Assembly: GCA_901456055.1 (NCBI GenBank)
Contig: CABDWT010000016.1
Span: 744,001 to 808,000 of the forward strand
Source: Phytobacter ursingii
Lineage (GTDB): Bacteria > Pseudomonadota > Gammaproteobacteria > Enterobacterales > Enterobacteriaceae
Direction of reading: 5' to 3'
DNA: 64,000 nt
Below, one piece after another: positions 44,058-51,591 of this stretch (position 1 is the first letter of the stretch; each line of letters starts with the position of its first letter). Made by a program: the position numbers and the translations under genes. The notes under the pieces were generated by a model, which was not told the DNA's origin, ran no database searches, and saw only the letters and a program-made list of their open reading frames with translations.

Positions 44058-44873
44058 TTAGTGGCCTGCGCTGTCGCGGTAGCGTTCAGCCGGGATATTG
44101 CTCGAAAGGTGCGGCATCATGGCCTTGCGGCTGTTTTCCATCGCCAGCCACTCCGCTTCGTTATGTAAAGAGGGGAGCGTGACCAGCTCACCTCGCAGAA
44201 AGCCTGTTAGCGCGGCATCCACCAGGTCATAAGGGCTCATCACTATCGATTTATCGAGTTGTTCCAGCGGGAGACCGCCGTTATCCCAGAACGGTGTTGC
44301 CGTCGCGCCTGGCAATACGGCCTGAATTTGTATCCCTTTATCGGCCAGTTCGTGGTGGAGTGACTGACTAAAGGCCAGTACAAATGCTTTTGTTCCGCCG
44401 TACACACCGTTCAACAATTCCGGTGCAAGGCTGACGATGGAAGAGATGTTGATGATGGCGCCATTGCCACGCGCGACGAATCCAGGAACAACGGCATACG
44501 TCAGGCGAGTCAGCGCAATCACGTTAAGGTTAATCATCGCCTGCATCTGGTCGACATCGCTGGATAACAGCGGCGTATGTGTGCCAGTGCCCGCATTGTT
44601 GACCAGCAGTGTAATGCTGGCATCGTCGTGTAGTTTTTTCTCCAGGGCATTAAGTTGTTGGCTATCGCCAAGATCGGCGGCCACGACCTCCACGTTACGG
44701 GCTGTATCGGCGGTGATATGGCTTGCCATCTGATTCAGGCGGTTGTGATTGCGGGCAACGATGATCAGGTCGTAACCCATACGCGCCAGCCGATTAGCAT
44801 AAATAGCGCCGATGCCAGTTGATGCGCCGGTGATCACTGCAGTGCCTTTACCGGGTTGTGTAGCGATGTTCAT
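44058..44873 (-). CDS. Short-chain dehydrogenase, second enzyme of the operon
   Basis: A 271-residue SDR. Nucleotide motif TGASTGIGAIYANRLARMG (about 16-34), VNNAGTGTHTPL (near 90), catalytic Ser in NISSIVSLAP (near 144) and YGGTKAF (near 157-163). It opens the four-gene unit leading to the MFS pump and GlxA-type regulator. AAGGAACC precedes ATG 44873. Together with the DltE-like SDR it suggests stepwise reduction of aldehydes or ketones. The substrate is unknown. Confidence 0.85.
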   Translation of the reverse strand: MNIATQPGKGTAVITGASTGIGAIYANRLARMGYDLIIVARNHNRLNQMASHITADTARNVEVVAADLGDSQQLNALEKKLHDDASITLLVNNAGTGTHTPLLSSDVDQMQAMINLNVIALTRLTYAVVPGFVARGNGAIINISSIVSLAPELLNGVYGGTKAFVLAFSQSLHHELADKGIQIQAVLPGATATPFWDNGGLPLEQLDKSIVMSPYDLVDAALTGFLRGELVTLPSLHNEAEWLAMENSRKAMMPHLSSNIPAERYRDSAGH

Positions 44874-45130
44874 AGCAGGTTCCTTTCAGTCACCATTAAT
44901 TCGATGAAAGCATCATAAGTAAGAAAAAGGTGTCCCAAATGACGTTAATGGTCGTTATTTGGGACATTCTGTGTCTCGCCTTCGCCCTGTCCAGGTGGGA
45001 ACGGGCAATGCCTGTTTGCATGAAGCGGAGAAGAATGATGAAAAAAATGCAGAAAAAATAATGGATAAGGTGTTAACTGGCTGTGCGAGAAAGGGGTTAA
45101 TCCGATAGCAAAACAGCAAGGACAAAAGGA

Positions 45131-45679
45131 ATGAGGGGTTTGCTTAAAACATTAGGCGCAGCTTTTATGCTGTCGGCCTGTTCTGTTGCGCTGGCGTCGT
45201 CTGTGCCTGCCACAGATGCCACACCGCAGATGGCCTACGAGGATATTTCGCGCTCTTTACCTGCGCTTGAGCCGATTACCTTTCAGGCCAGCGCAGAAAA
45301 ACACAAGCTGCTGGTTTTTGTTGATAACCAGTGTGTTTATTGTAGTTTCGTCATCAAAAATATTAAGAAATACACGGATGCAGGTTTGACCATGTCATTT
45401 GTGACAGTCGTTCCGCCATCAATAAAAGATTCGGTCATAGAGGATATGTCCCGAGTATGGTGCGCGCCAGATCGACCGAAAAGCCTGCAAAACGCGATGG
45501 CGGGGTTCTTACCCGCAAATGACAGCACAGAACAATGTAAGCAGCTAATTATTAAGCAATCAGAGCTTGCGGATCGGCTTGGGATTAAGGTAACACCCGT
45601 GATGGTTGTGCTGGATCCCGCAGTGCACACCTTCCTGGGCAGTGTACCGCCGGATAAAATTCTCTCTGCATTACAGTAA
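45131..45679 (+). CDS. DsbC-like disulfide isomerase domain protein without dimerisation domain
   Basis: A 182-residue exported protein. The N-terminus (MRGLLKTLGAAFMLSACSVALASS) contains both a lipobox-like LSAC at 14-17 and a signal-peptidase I site after ALA, so it may be a lipoprotein or a periplasmic protein. The redox site DNQCVYCSFV (near 62-71) and cis-proline TPVMVV match the DsbC/G catalytic domain, as does RVWCAPDR. DsbC is about 236 residues; the N-terminal dimerisation domain is missing, so it may work as a monomeric thiol oxidoreductase. It stands alone. Confidence 0.8.
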   Translation: MRGLLKTLGAAFMLSACSVALASSVPATDATPQMAYEDISRSLPALEPITFQASAEKHKLLVFVDNQCVYCSFVIKNIKKYTDAGLTMSFVTVVPPSIKDSVIEDMSRVWCAPDRPKSLQNAMAGFLPANDSTEQCKQLIIKQSELADRLGIKVTPVMVVLDPAVHTFLGSVPPDKILSALQ

Positions 45680-45742
45680 TACTGTGCGCGGCGAGATCTA
45701 TTTCAAAGGCCGCACCGCGGCCTTTTTACGGTACAACGTTTA

Positions 45743-46477
45743 TCACACCTGCGTCAGCCCGCCATCGACGCAAATTTCCGCACCGGCGATATAGCGACTG
45801 TCATCACTGGCAAGAAACAGCGCGGCGCTGGCAATTTCATCCGGTGTACCCATTCGGCCTAATGGAATGGCGCTGATGATCCCCTGACGAAACTCTTCCG
45901 ATGCGGCGGCCATCATCTCTGTGTCCACAGGGCCTGGCGCGACGACATTTACCCGAATACCGCGGGGGGCGAGTTCACGCGTCCAGGTGCGTGCAAAAGA
46001 GCGCAGTGCGGCTTTACTTGCGCTGTAGACGCCATAACCTGCCGAACCAATAACGTCAGCGATCGAACCAATTAACACCACGCTGGCGCCGGGATTAAGC
46101 AAGGGCAGGGCCGCCTGCAACGCAAACACCGGGGAGCGGACGTTAAGCCCAAAAATCTGGTCAAAATGATCGGATGAAATCTGTTCCAGCGTGGCGTGTT
46201 CTGACATCCCGGCGTTAATGACCAGCACGTCAATACGACCGGATTGCGCCTGCACTTTTTCCATAATCCGGGTGAGTTCGCTTTGCTGGCTGACATCGGC
46301 GCGCAGTGGCAGGGCATTATTTCCGATGGTGGCAGCGGCGGCTTGCAACTCTTCCTCCCGGCGAGAAGTAAACCAGGTGGATGCCCCTTCGTGAGCGAAA
46401 CGTTGGCTAATCGCCAGACCGATCCCTTTGGCACCGCCCAGTACAACGGATACTTTATTATTCAATCTGTTCATCAT
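45743..46477 (-). CDS. Short-chain dehydrogenase, divergent from HxlR regulator
   Basis: A 244-residue SDR. GGAKGIGLAISQRFAHEG (about 13-30) is the nucleotide motif, NAGMSEH is near 85, catalytic Ser in LIGSIADVIGSAGYGVYSAS with Tyr-Lys in YSASKAA, and the end ASDDSRYIAGAEICVDGG is typical. ATG 46477 has GAGGAGAG ahead; the longer frame to 46531 is rejected for that reason. It is divergent from the HxlR gene at 46574, with which it shares a 96-base promoter region. Confidence 0.88.
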   Translation of the reverse strand: MMNRLNNKVSVVLGGAKGIGLAISQRFAHEGASTWFTSRREEELQAAAATIGNNALPLRADVSQQSELTRIMEKVQAQSGRIDVLVINAGMSEHATLEQISSDHFDQIFGLNVRSPVFALQAALPLLNPGASVVLIGSIADVIGSAGYGVYSASKAALRSFARTWTRELAPRGIRVNVVAPGPVDTEMMAAASEEFRQGIISAIPLGRMGTPDEIASAALFLASDDSRYIAGAEICVDGGLTQV

Positions 46478-46573
46478 TGCTCTCCTCAGTGAGTGGAAAA
46501 CAGATGATATAAGTTTTATATTTAGTATCAATTACGCACTTTGTTTATACCAGATATCATTGGATATACCGAC

Positions 46574-46960
46574 ATGACAACGATTGACTGTAATAGCCTG
46601 AGAGAAGTAGGAAAAACGCGTCCGGTGCTCGAACATATCACCAATAAATGGTCGATTCTCATCCTGACCGTCCTGTGTACTGAGCCCGCTCGCTTCAATG
46701 AAATCCGTCGCCGCCTGGACGGTATCACCCATAAGGCGCTGGCCGATGCTCTTAAGCGACTTGAACGCAACGGGCTTGTCTATCGAAAAGTGCTACCCAC
46801 AATGCCGGTTGGGGTGGAATACAGCATCACGCCTCTGGGGCATTCACTGCGCGAACCTTTCGAGGCGCTGTACCAGTGGGCGCTGGAACATGGCCCGACC
46901 CTGGAAGCTGCGCAAAAAGAGTATGATAAACAAGGGCATGAGGAAGAGTACATCGGCTAG
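46574..46960 (+). CDS. HxlR-family transcriptional regulator
   Basis: A 128-residue winged-helix regulator. The HxlR pattern CP/NSLREVGKTRPVLEHITNKW at the start is followed by WSILILTVLCTEPARFNEIR, LDGITHKALADALKRLERNG and VEYSITPLGHSL. HxlR proteins often sense reactive aldehydes or quinones through a cysteine; here Cys6 is present (TTIDCNS). The start ATG 46574 follows TATACCGAC, weak. It likely represses the divergent SDR. A hairpin follows at 47043-47071. Confidence 0.88.
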   Translation: MTTIDCNSLREVGKTRPVLEHITNKWSILILTVLCTEPARFNEIRRRLDGITHKALADALKRLERNGLVYRKVLPTMPVGVEYSITPLGHSLREPFEALYQWALEHGPTLEAAQKEYDKQGHEEEYIG

Positions 46961-47359
46961 CAGAATAATGTTGTATGGCTCAGGGGACGTTGCGCTGATC
47001 ATTTCTTCAGACATCGCCATCAAGAGCACCAGAATATTTCGCAAACACGCTGAAAGAATATCAGCGTGTTTATGGCAGTATCGTGGATAGTAAAAACCAT
47101 TTTTAGGGAAAAAATATTTATTTGCCGTGTGACTTTCATATGAAGGCGCGGTGAATATTTTTCGTGCATTAACTTTGTATATCAGATGCGCAAGTTCAGA
47201 TGCAACAGGTAAGCATTTCTGACAAGGCCTCTGCCTGATGATGGTGATTTTTATAAAACTAAATAAATAGATGATCTTTATCAGTAGGTTTATGATTAAC
47301 GCTGGCTACAATAAAATAAAGCAACAATGAATAGCGTTACAGAGACAGGGGGATGGCGT
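46961..47359. other. Region after the HxlR gene with a terminator hairpin
   Basis: In 399 bases I see a ten-base inverted repeat AAACACGCTG / CAGCGTGTTT (47043-47071), probably the HxlR terminator, then AT-rich sequence ahead of a small gene. No other gene is supported. Confidence 0.4.
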
Positions 47360-47521
47360 ATGAAATGGATTCGTTATAAGAAAAGACTGCATCGGTTAAC
47401 CACTATTATCCCCGGTTGCGAATATCGACTGGCCATTCCCGAAGAACGGTCGGCAGTGACAGTTGATCGCGTTGCCCTGGAAAAAGTCGTGCGCGAACAT
47501 TATGGTCTGAAGTGGCACTGA
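47360..47521 (+). CDS. Hypothetical small protein, 53 residues
   Basis: Not recognised. ATG 47360 has GGGGGA seven bases ahead, so I use it and not an upstream ATG at 47327. The protein (MKWIRYKKRLHRLTTIIPGC...) is basic at the start, with a CEYRLAIPEERSAVTVDRVA middle and EKVVREHYGLKWH at the end. It looks like a small soluble domain with a mixed fold. There is no evident family or partner. Confidence 0.55.
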   Translation: MKWIRYKKRLHRLTTIIPGCEYRLAIPEERSAVTVDRVALEKVVREHYGLKWH

Positions 47522-48055
47522 ATAATCATGCAAAATTAGCTGCTTAATATACGCCCTGGCGAACGTCAGGGCTCATAATGTTGTTTACTCTCTTTATTTA
47601 TCATAAAGCCAGCTTCTGGCTATGATAACAAACGCGCCGACCAGTCAGGTTTTATCACTGGCACGAACCTGACAGAATCTCTTTTGCCTTTCGGTCAACC
47701 AGTCTACCGGCTTGTACAACGATAATCCTTCCTCCTCTACGTTACCTGCTGACCTGCGCTTCGTTAGTTCTGGAATGTCAGGATTGGTTACATTTTTTTT
47801 CGTCTGCTCCTGAGCGAAGACCATAAAGCGCTATGGGGCGGGCATGCGCATTTTACCTGCTGGAAAATCAGTCGATTAGGCGGATTATCTTCGAGCGTCT
47901 CTTTTATCAGAACACGACACACCGTTTCGTTTTGCCTAAAAACCCTGCATTAAGTAAGAATTTTATCGCTTTTTAGCCATGAAGTATGGCGAGCTGAAAA
48001 CCCTATGCTAAATTTTTTCTGACTTCACAAAGAAGTCGAAAAGAGAGGAAACGGT
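47522..48055. other. 534-base region rich in inverted repeats
   Basis: No gene is supported. GCCCTGGCGAACGTCAGGGC at 47552-47571 looks like a terminator for the small gene before. A long near-palindrome (TTATCATAAAGCCAG / CTGGCTATGATAA) lies at 47598-47628. A third pair (TCAGGTT at about 47645 and AACCTGA at about 47667) encloses a loop. Such density suggests structured RNA or protein-binding DNA. Confidence 0.45.
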
Positions 48056-48253
48056 ATGAAATTCAATGACGAGCGCACGGGACTCATTGGATTAGCCATT
48101 GGGGCCGCTGTTATTGGGCTGATTTCGGGCGGTAAGATCATTAATCGTGACAATATCATTGAAGAGATAGAGCGTCAGGGCAGAGACAGGGGTGACGGTG
48201 TGGAAGATGCCATTTTCGCGCAGGCGGCGAATCTGGTAATGAAAGGGAAATAA
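48056..48253 (+). CDS. Hypothetical small protein with hydrophobic N-terminus
   Basis: A 65-residue protein. AGAGGAAA lies seven bases before the ATG. After MKFNDERTG a hydrophobic, glycine-rich stretch (LIGLAIGAAVIGLISGGKII) forms one likely membrane helix, then a charged helical region (IIEEIERQGRDRGDGVEDAI). The topology is of a small inner-membrane protein. No family is recognised. It lies 100 bases before the PhoP-type promoter of the sRNA. Confidence 0.6.
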   Translation: MKFNDERTGLIGLAIGAAVIGLISGGKIINRDNIIEEIERQGRDRGDGVEDAIFAQAANLVMKGK

Positions 48254-48321
48254 AATCCACGACGTTGAGCGGCGTCACACGAAGGTCATTAGAAATGTGA
48301 CTTCCGGGCTTAGTGCGTCAT

Positions 48322-48338
48322 CGTTTAATCTTTATTTA
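48322..48338 (+). promoter_or_regulatory. PhoP box of the mgrR promoter
   Basis: CGTTTA-ATCTT-TATTTA fits the direct-repeat PhoP consensus (G/T)GTTTA-N5-(G/T)GTTTA. It ends 12 bases before a -10-like TAGATT (48351-48356), the spacing usual at PhoP-activated promoters. Confidence 0.7.
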
Positions 48339-48361
48339 GGAAGCACCGGGTAGATTAAAAG

Positions 48362-48459
48362 TGATCGTTAATCCTGTGGCTACAGGGTAGCGTATAGTCC
48401 AAAACACAAATCTATCCATGCAAGCATTTTACCGTCAGTCTCTGCTGGCGGTTTTTTTT
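48362..48459 (+). ncRNA. mgrR: MgrR small regulatory RNA
   Basis: The predicted transcript starts about six bases after TAGATT and runs to the T tract of a strong terminator (ACCGTCAGTCTCTGCTGGCGGT then eight T), which gives 98 bases, the size of E. coli MgrR. The 3' part ATCTATCCATGCAAGCATTT resembles, from memory, the E. coli RNA. MgrR is an Hfq-binding sRNA induced by PhoPQ under low Mg2+ that represses eptB and ygdQ, affecting LPS modification. Its position beside mgtS is as in E. coli. The identity rests on promoter, size, terminator and synteny. Confidence 0.75.
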
Positions 48460-48472
48460 ATCTGTAAGATAG

Positions 48473-48514
48473 TAAAAAACAAGGCCCCCCGCGGTGTTTT
48501 GGCGCGAGGGGCCT
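48473..48514 (-). terminator. Terminator downstream of mgtS
   Basis: Stem AGGCCCC / GGGGCCT with a GC-rich inner part (CGCG/CGCG); on the minus strand a T run (TTGTTTTTTA) follows. Confidence 0.75.
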
Positions 48515-48540
48515 GTTTGGTGGGGGATTATCTCCGTTCA

Positions 48541-48636
48541 TCAGTCGTCCCATTTATGGCTAAAATAAGCAGCAAGAAAACCAGAAAATAAAATGATTCC
48601 CAGCACTGCAATAAAGACATGCATATTTCCCAACAT
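48541..48636 (-). CDS. mgtS: MgtS (YneM), 31-residue membrane protein stabilising MgtA
   Basis: A 31-residue reading frame. It begins MLGNMHVFIAVLGIILFSGF and ends YFSHKWDD. It differs from E. coli MgtS at only two or three positions, as I remember that sequence. It has a single transmembrane helix. MgtS protects the MgtA Mg2+ importer from FtsH degradation and affects PitA, under PhoPQ control at low Mg2+. AGGAGAG lies five bases before the ATG. No confident PhoP box is seen upstream. Confidence 0.93.
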   Translation of the reverse strand: MLGNMHVFIAVLGIILFSGFLAAYFSHKWDD

Positions 48637-48745
48637 CGTTACTCTCCTGTTACTGAATAATTCTGACCTCACTTACTTTTCATTAATTTGCCGCGTTGAT
48701 GGAATACTACCTGACTGAATCTAAACAATAGCTTAATTATGTGAA

Positions 48746-49750
48746 CTATTTATTTGCGAGCGTAAATTTTTTGCGAAATTGTCCTGGGGTGAGTGCATAT
48801 TGTTGCTGAAAGTGATGGCGCAGGGCGGCGGCATTGCTAAAACCGAGTTGTCCGGCGATCGCGTCAATATTCATCTTCGACTGCGTCAGTAGCTCTTCGG
48901 CCCGGCGCAGACGGGCCTGCAAAATCCAGCGGGCGGGCGTGGTGCCAGTGGACTCGGCAAAACGGCGTAAAAAGGTACGCGGACTCATGCCGACATGACG
49001 GGCAAGCGACTCAACGGTATGGCTCGCGTCGAGTTGCTGTTGCAGGAAATCAAACAATTTCCCCAGCGACTGGCTCTCCCTTGAACGGGCGACCGGTGCC
49101 GTCACTTTTTGCGTCTGCATCCCGTCACGGTGGGGCTGAACCACCAGACGTCGGGCGACATTATTGGCGATGTCGCGACCGAAATCGGTTCTGACGACGT
49201 GCAAACACAGATCGATGCCCGCCGCGCTTCCGGCAGACGTCATTACGCGCCCCTCATCATAATAGAGGGCATCTTCCAGCACCTCGATGGCCGGATAGCG
49301 CTGACGCAGCAGGTCAGTATACCGCCAGTGGGTTGTCGCTTTTCGACCGTTGAGGAGCCCGGCAGCGGCAAGCACAAACACCCCGGAGCAGATAGACATT
49401 ATCCGGCATCCGCGCTGGTGGGCCTGGCGCAGCGCATGGCAAAGTGTTTCCGGTACCGGCGTCTGTGCGCCGCGCCAGCCGGGAACAATGATCGTATCGG
49501 CCCGCTCGAGCAATTCCACGCCGCCTTCGGTCATAATGCGGATACCGCCTGTCGCGCGCAGCTCTCCTTCATCCACCGCCGCAACGGCAAAGTGATACCA
49601 GTTATCGCCCAGCTCCGGACGTGGCAAGCCAAAAATTTCCACGGCGATGCCAAACTCAAAGGTACATAAACCATCGTAAGCGAGAGCGACGACAACATGC
49701 TGCTGTCCGGGGGGCGGTGAAATTGTCATGTTTTTGTTGTTATCTGGCAT
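48746..49750 (-). CDS. GlxA-family regulator, divergent from rhodanese
   Basis: A 334-residue regulator. An N-terminal DJ-1/PfpI domain (about 20-190; CSGVFVLAAAGLLNGRKAT with the nucleophile-like Cys near 120) precedes an AraC helix-turn-helix (about 230-320; LARHVGMSPRTFLRRFAEST and IAGQLGFSNAAALRHHFQQQ). It is divergent from the rhodanese gene, 67 bases away, and shares its control region. An ATG 21 bases downstream is possible; neither start has a clear ribosome site. It probably regulates the rhodanese. Confidence 0.87.
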   Translation of the reverse strand: MPDNNKNMTISPPPGQQHVVVALAYDGLCTFEFGIAVEIFGLPRPELGDNWYHFAVAAVDEGELRATGGIRIMTEGGVELLERADTIIVPGWRGAQTPVPETLCHALRQAHQRGCRIMSICSGVFVLAAAGLLNGRKATTHWRYTDLLRQRYPAIEVLEDALYYDEGRVMTSAGSAAGIDLCLHVVRTDFGRDIANNVARRLVVQPHRDGMQTQKVTAPVARSRESQSLGKLFDFLQQQLDASHTVESLARHVGMSPRTFLRRFAESTGTTPARWILQARLRRAEELLTQSKMNIDAIAGQLGFSNAAALRHHFQQQYALTPGQFRKKFTLANK

Positions 49751-49817
49751 AAAGCTATACGGTCACGGTGTTTTATTTTCGTTAGATTAGTGTTAACACA
49801 AACCTGGAGAAAGCACT

Positions 49818-50213
49818 ATGAGCTATGTTTCGGAAGTTCCCGCCGCCTCGCCTGAGGTGACCGCCAGCCACTTTTTACGCCGCCTGAGCGTCGAGACCGA
49901 TTGCGCCGACGTCCATCACGCGTTAACGCACGAGGAACAAGATTTTGTGCTGTTACATGTCGTGGGGAGCCCGGAGACCTTCGCCAGGCGCCATATTCCA
50001 GGCGCGATCCATCTGCCGCATTCGCAAATGACGCCAGAGCGCATGGCGCAATGGCCTCAGGACACGCTCTTTGTCGTCTATTGCGCAGGCCCCCATTGTA
50101 ACGGGGCGGATCGTGCGGCGCTAAAACTGGCGCGGATGGGGCTGGCGGTAAAAATCATGCTCGGCGGGATTACCGGCTGGGAAGATGAAGGATACCGTTT
50201 TGCGGCAAATTGA
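49818..50213 (+). CDS. Rhodanese-domain sulfurtransferase
   Basis: A 131-residue single rhodanese domain. The active loop is YCAGPHCNGAD (near 94-104), with the expected nucleophilic cysteine at the loop start (VVYCAG). The VVGSPETFARRHIPGAIHLP segment before it is typical, and the AD/RAALKLARMG after it is family-like. Rhodaneses move sulfane sulfur from thiosulfate to cyanide or thiols. It is divergent from the GlxA-type regulator. A ribosome site CTGGAGAAAG precedes ATG 49818. Confidence 0.9.
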   Translation: MSYVSEVPAASPEVTASHFLRRLSVETDCADVHHALTHEEQDFVLLHVVGSPETFARRHIPGAIHLPHSQMTPERMAQWPQDTLFVVYCAGPHCNGADRAALKLARMGLAVKIMLGGITGWEDEGYRFAAN

Positions 50214-50365
50214 ATATTTTTCATGGGTGATGAGAAAATCTCGTTTGCCATACAGACACTGCGTGTGACATTTTATTTGGACATTTAGCCGTCCAGATGG
50301 CTAAAAATTCAAATAATGAACTATCACGCCGGTAAACTATCTGGCCGGCGTGCAAGGAGAACACC

Positions 50366-51469
50366 ATGCAGCGACATCAGGCCCCGTTCCGCGCAGATGT
50401 AGTCGGCAGTTTTTTACGCCCGGACACCATTAAACAGGCACGTCAACAATTTGCGCAGGGCAGTATCAGTGCGCAGCAATTGCGAGCGGTGGAAAACGAG
50501 GCTATCCGTCAGGTGGTTCAGCAACAGTGCGAGTGCGGCTTGCATGTGGTGACTGATGGAGAGTTCCGCCGCGCCTGGTGGCATTTTGATTTCTTCGATG
50601 GTTTGCAGGGCGTTGAGCGCTACGACGCGGATAAAGGCATCCAGTTTAATGGCGTGCAGACCAAAGCTCATGGCGTACGGGTGACCGGAAAACTCGGCTT
50701 TGGCGATCACCCGATGCTGGACGATTTTGTTTACCTGAAAAGCATTTGCGGCAATGCGCAACCGAAGATGACCATTCCAAGCCCGAGCGTGTTGCATTTT
50801 CGCGGTGGTCGTAAAGATATCGACGCCACGGTTTATCCGGACCTGGAAGACTATTTTGAGGATTTGGCGACGACCTGGCGCGATGCGATTCATGCTTTCT
50901 ACGCCGCGGGTTGCCGCTATTTGCAACTGGACGACACCGTCTGGGCCTACCTGTGCTCTGACGATCAGCGCCGACAAATCATTGAGCGTGGCGACGATCC
51001 GGATGCGCTGGCGCGAATCTATGCCCGCGTGCTGAATAAAGCGCTGGAAGGCAAACCGGCTGACTTAACGGTTGGTCTGCATGTTTGCCGGGGTAATTTC
51101 CGCTCCACCTGGATTTCGGAAGGCGGCTATGAGCCGGTAGCGGAAGTGCTGTTTGGCAGCGTGAATGTCGATGCGTTCTACCTTGAGTATGATAATGACC
51201 GCTCCGGTGATTTCGCACCACTGCGCTTTATTCGTCCGGGTAAACAGCAGGTGGTATTAGGGCTGATCACTACCAAAAAGGGTGAGCTGGAAAACCCGGA
51301 AGGTATCAAAGCGCGCATACAGGAAGCGGCGAAATATGTCGATCTGAAGCAGCTTTGCCTGAGCCCGCAGTGTGGTTTTGCCTCAACGGAGGAGGGGAAC
51401 ACGCTGACAGCAGAGCAACAATGGGATAAAGTGCGCCTCGTTACGCAGATTGCGCAACAGGTGTGGTAG
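50366..51469 (+). CDS. MetE C-terminal-like methyltransferase (YxjG type)
   Basis: A 367-residue protein matching the catalytic C-terminal half of cobalamin-independent methionine synthase (MetE), without the N-terminal half. Recognised motifs: VVGSFLRPDTIKQAR, TDGEFRRAWWHFDFF, LQLDDTVWAYLC, the zinc-ligand region LHVCRGNFRSTW (His and Cys), and LCLSPQCGFAS (Cys). Relatives such as YxjG may transfer methyl groups to homocysteine from a non-folate donor, but the donor here is unknown. The upstream region has a short inverted repeat but no riboswitch that I recognise. AAGGAGA precedes the ATG. Confidence 0.88.
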   Translation: MQRHQAPFRADVVGSFLRPDTIKQARQQFAQGSISAQQLRAVENEAIRQVVQQQCECGLHVVTDGEFRRAWWHFDFFDGLQGVERYDADKGIQFNGVQTKAHGVRVTGKLGFGDHPMLDDFVYLKSICGNAQPKMTIPSPSVLHFRGGRKDIDATVYPDLEDYFEDLATTWRDAIHAFYAAGCRYLQLDDTVWAYLCSDDQRRQIIERGDDPDALARIYARVLNKALEGKPADLTVGLHVCRGNFRSTWISEGGYEPVAEVLFGSVNVDAFYLEYDNDRSGDFAPLRFIRPGKQQVVLGLITTKKGELENPEGIKARIQEAAKYVDLKQLCLSPQCGFASTEEGNTLTAEQQWDKVRLVTQIAQQVW

Positions 51470-51591
51470 TCCGCGAGTCATAACGACGCACAGAATGCCA
51501 TGGGCATGCGGGGTCTCCTGCATGTCCTTTCTTTATTTATTCGGGTGAGCCTAAGCCAGACACATGGAGTCGTTCATGACAACAAAAAGGG

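Noticed and set aside
48637-48745. PhoP box for mgtS
   Set aside because: A GTTTA-like half site exists on the minus strand, but its second half and spacing to a -10 do not fit. Not claimed.
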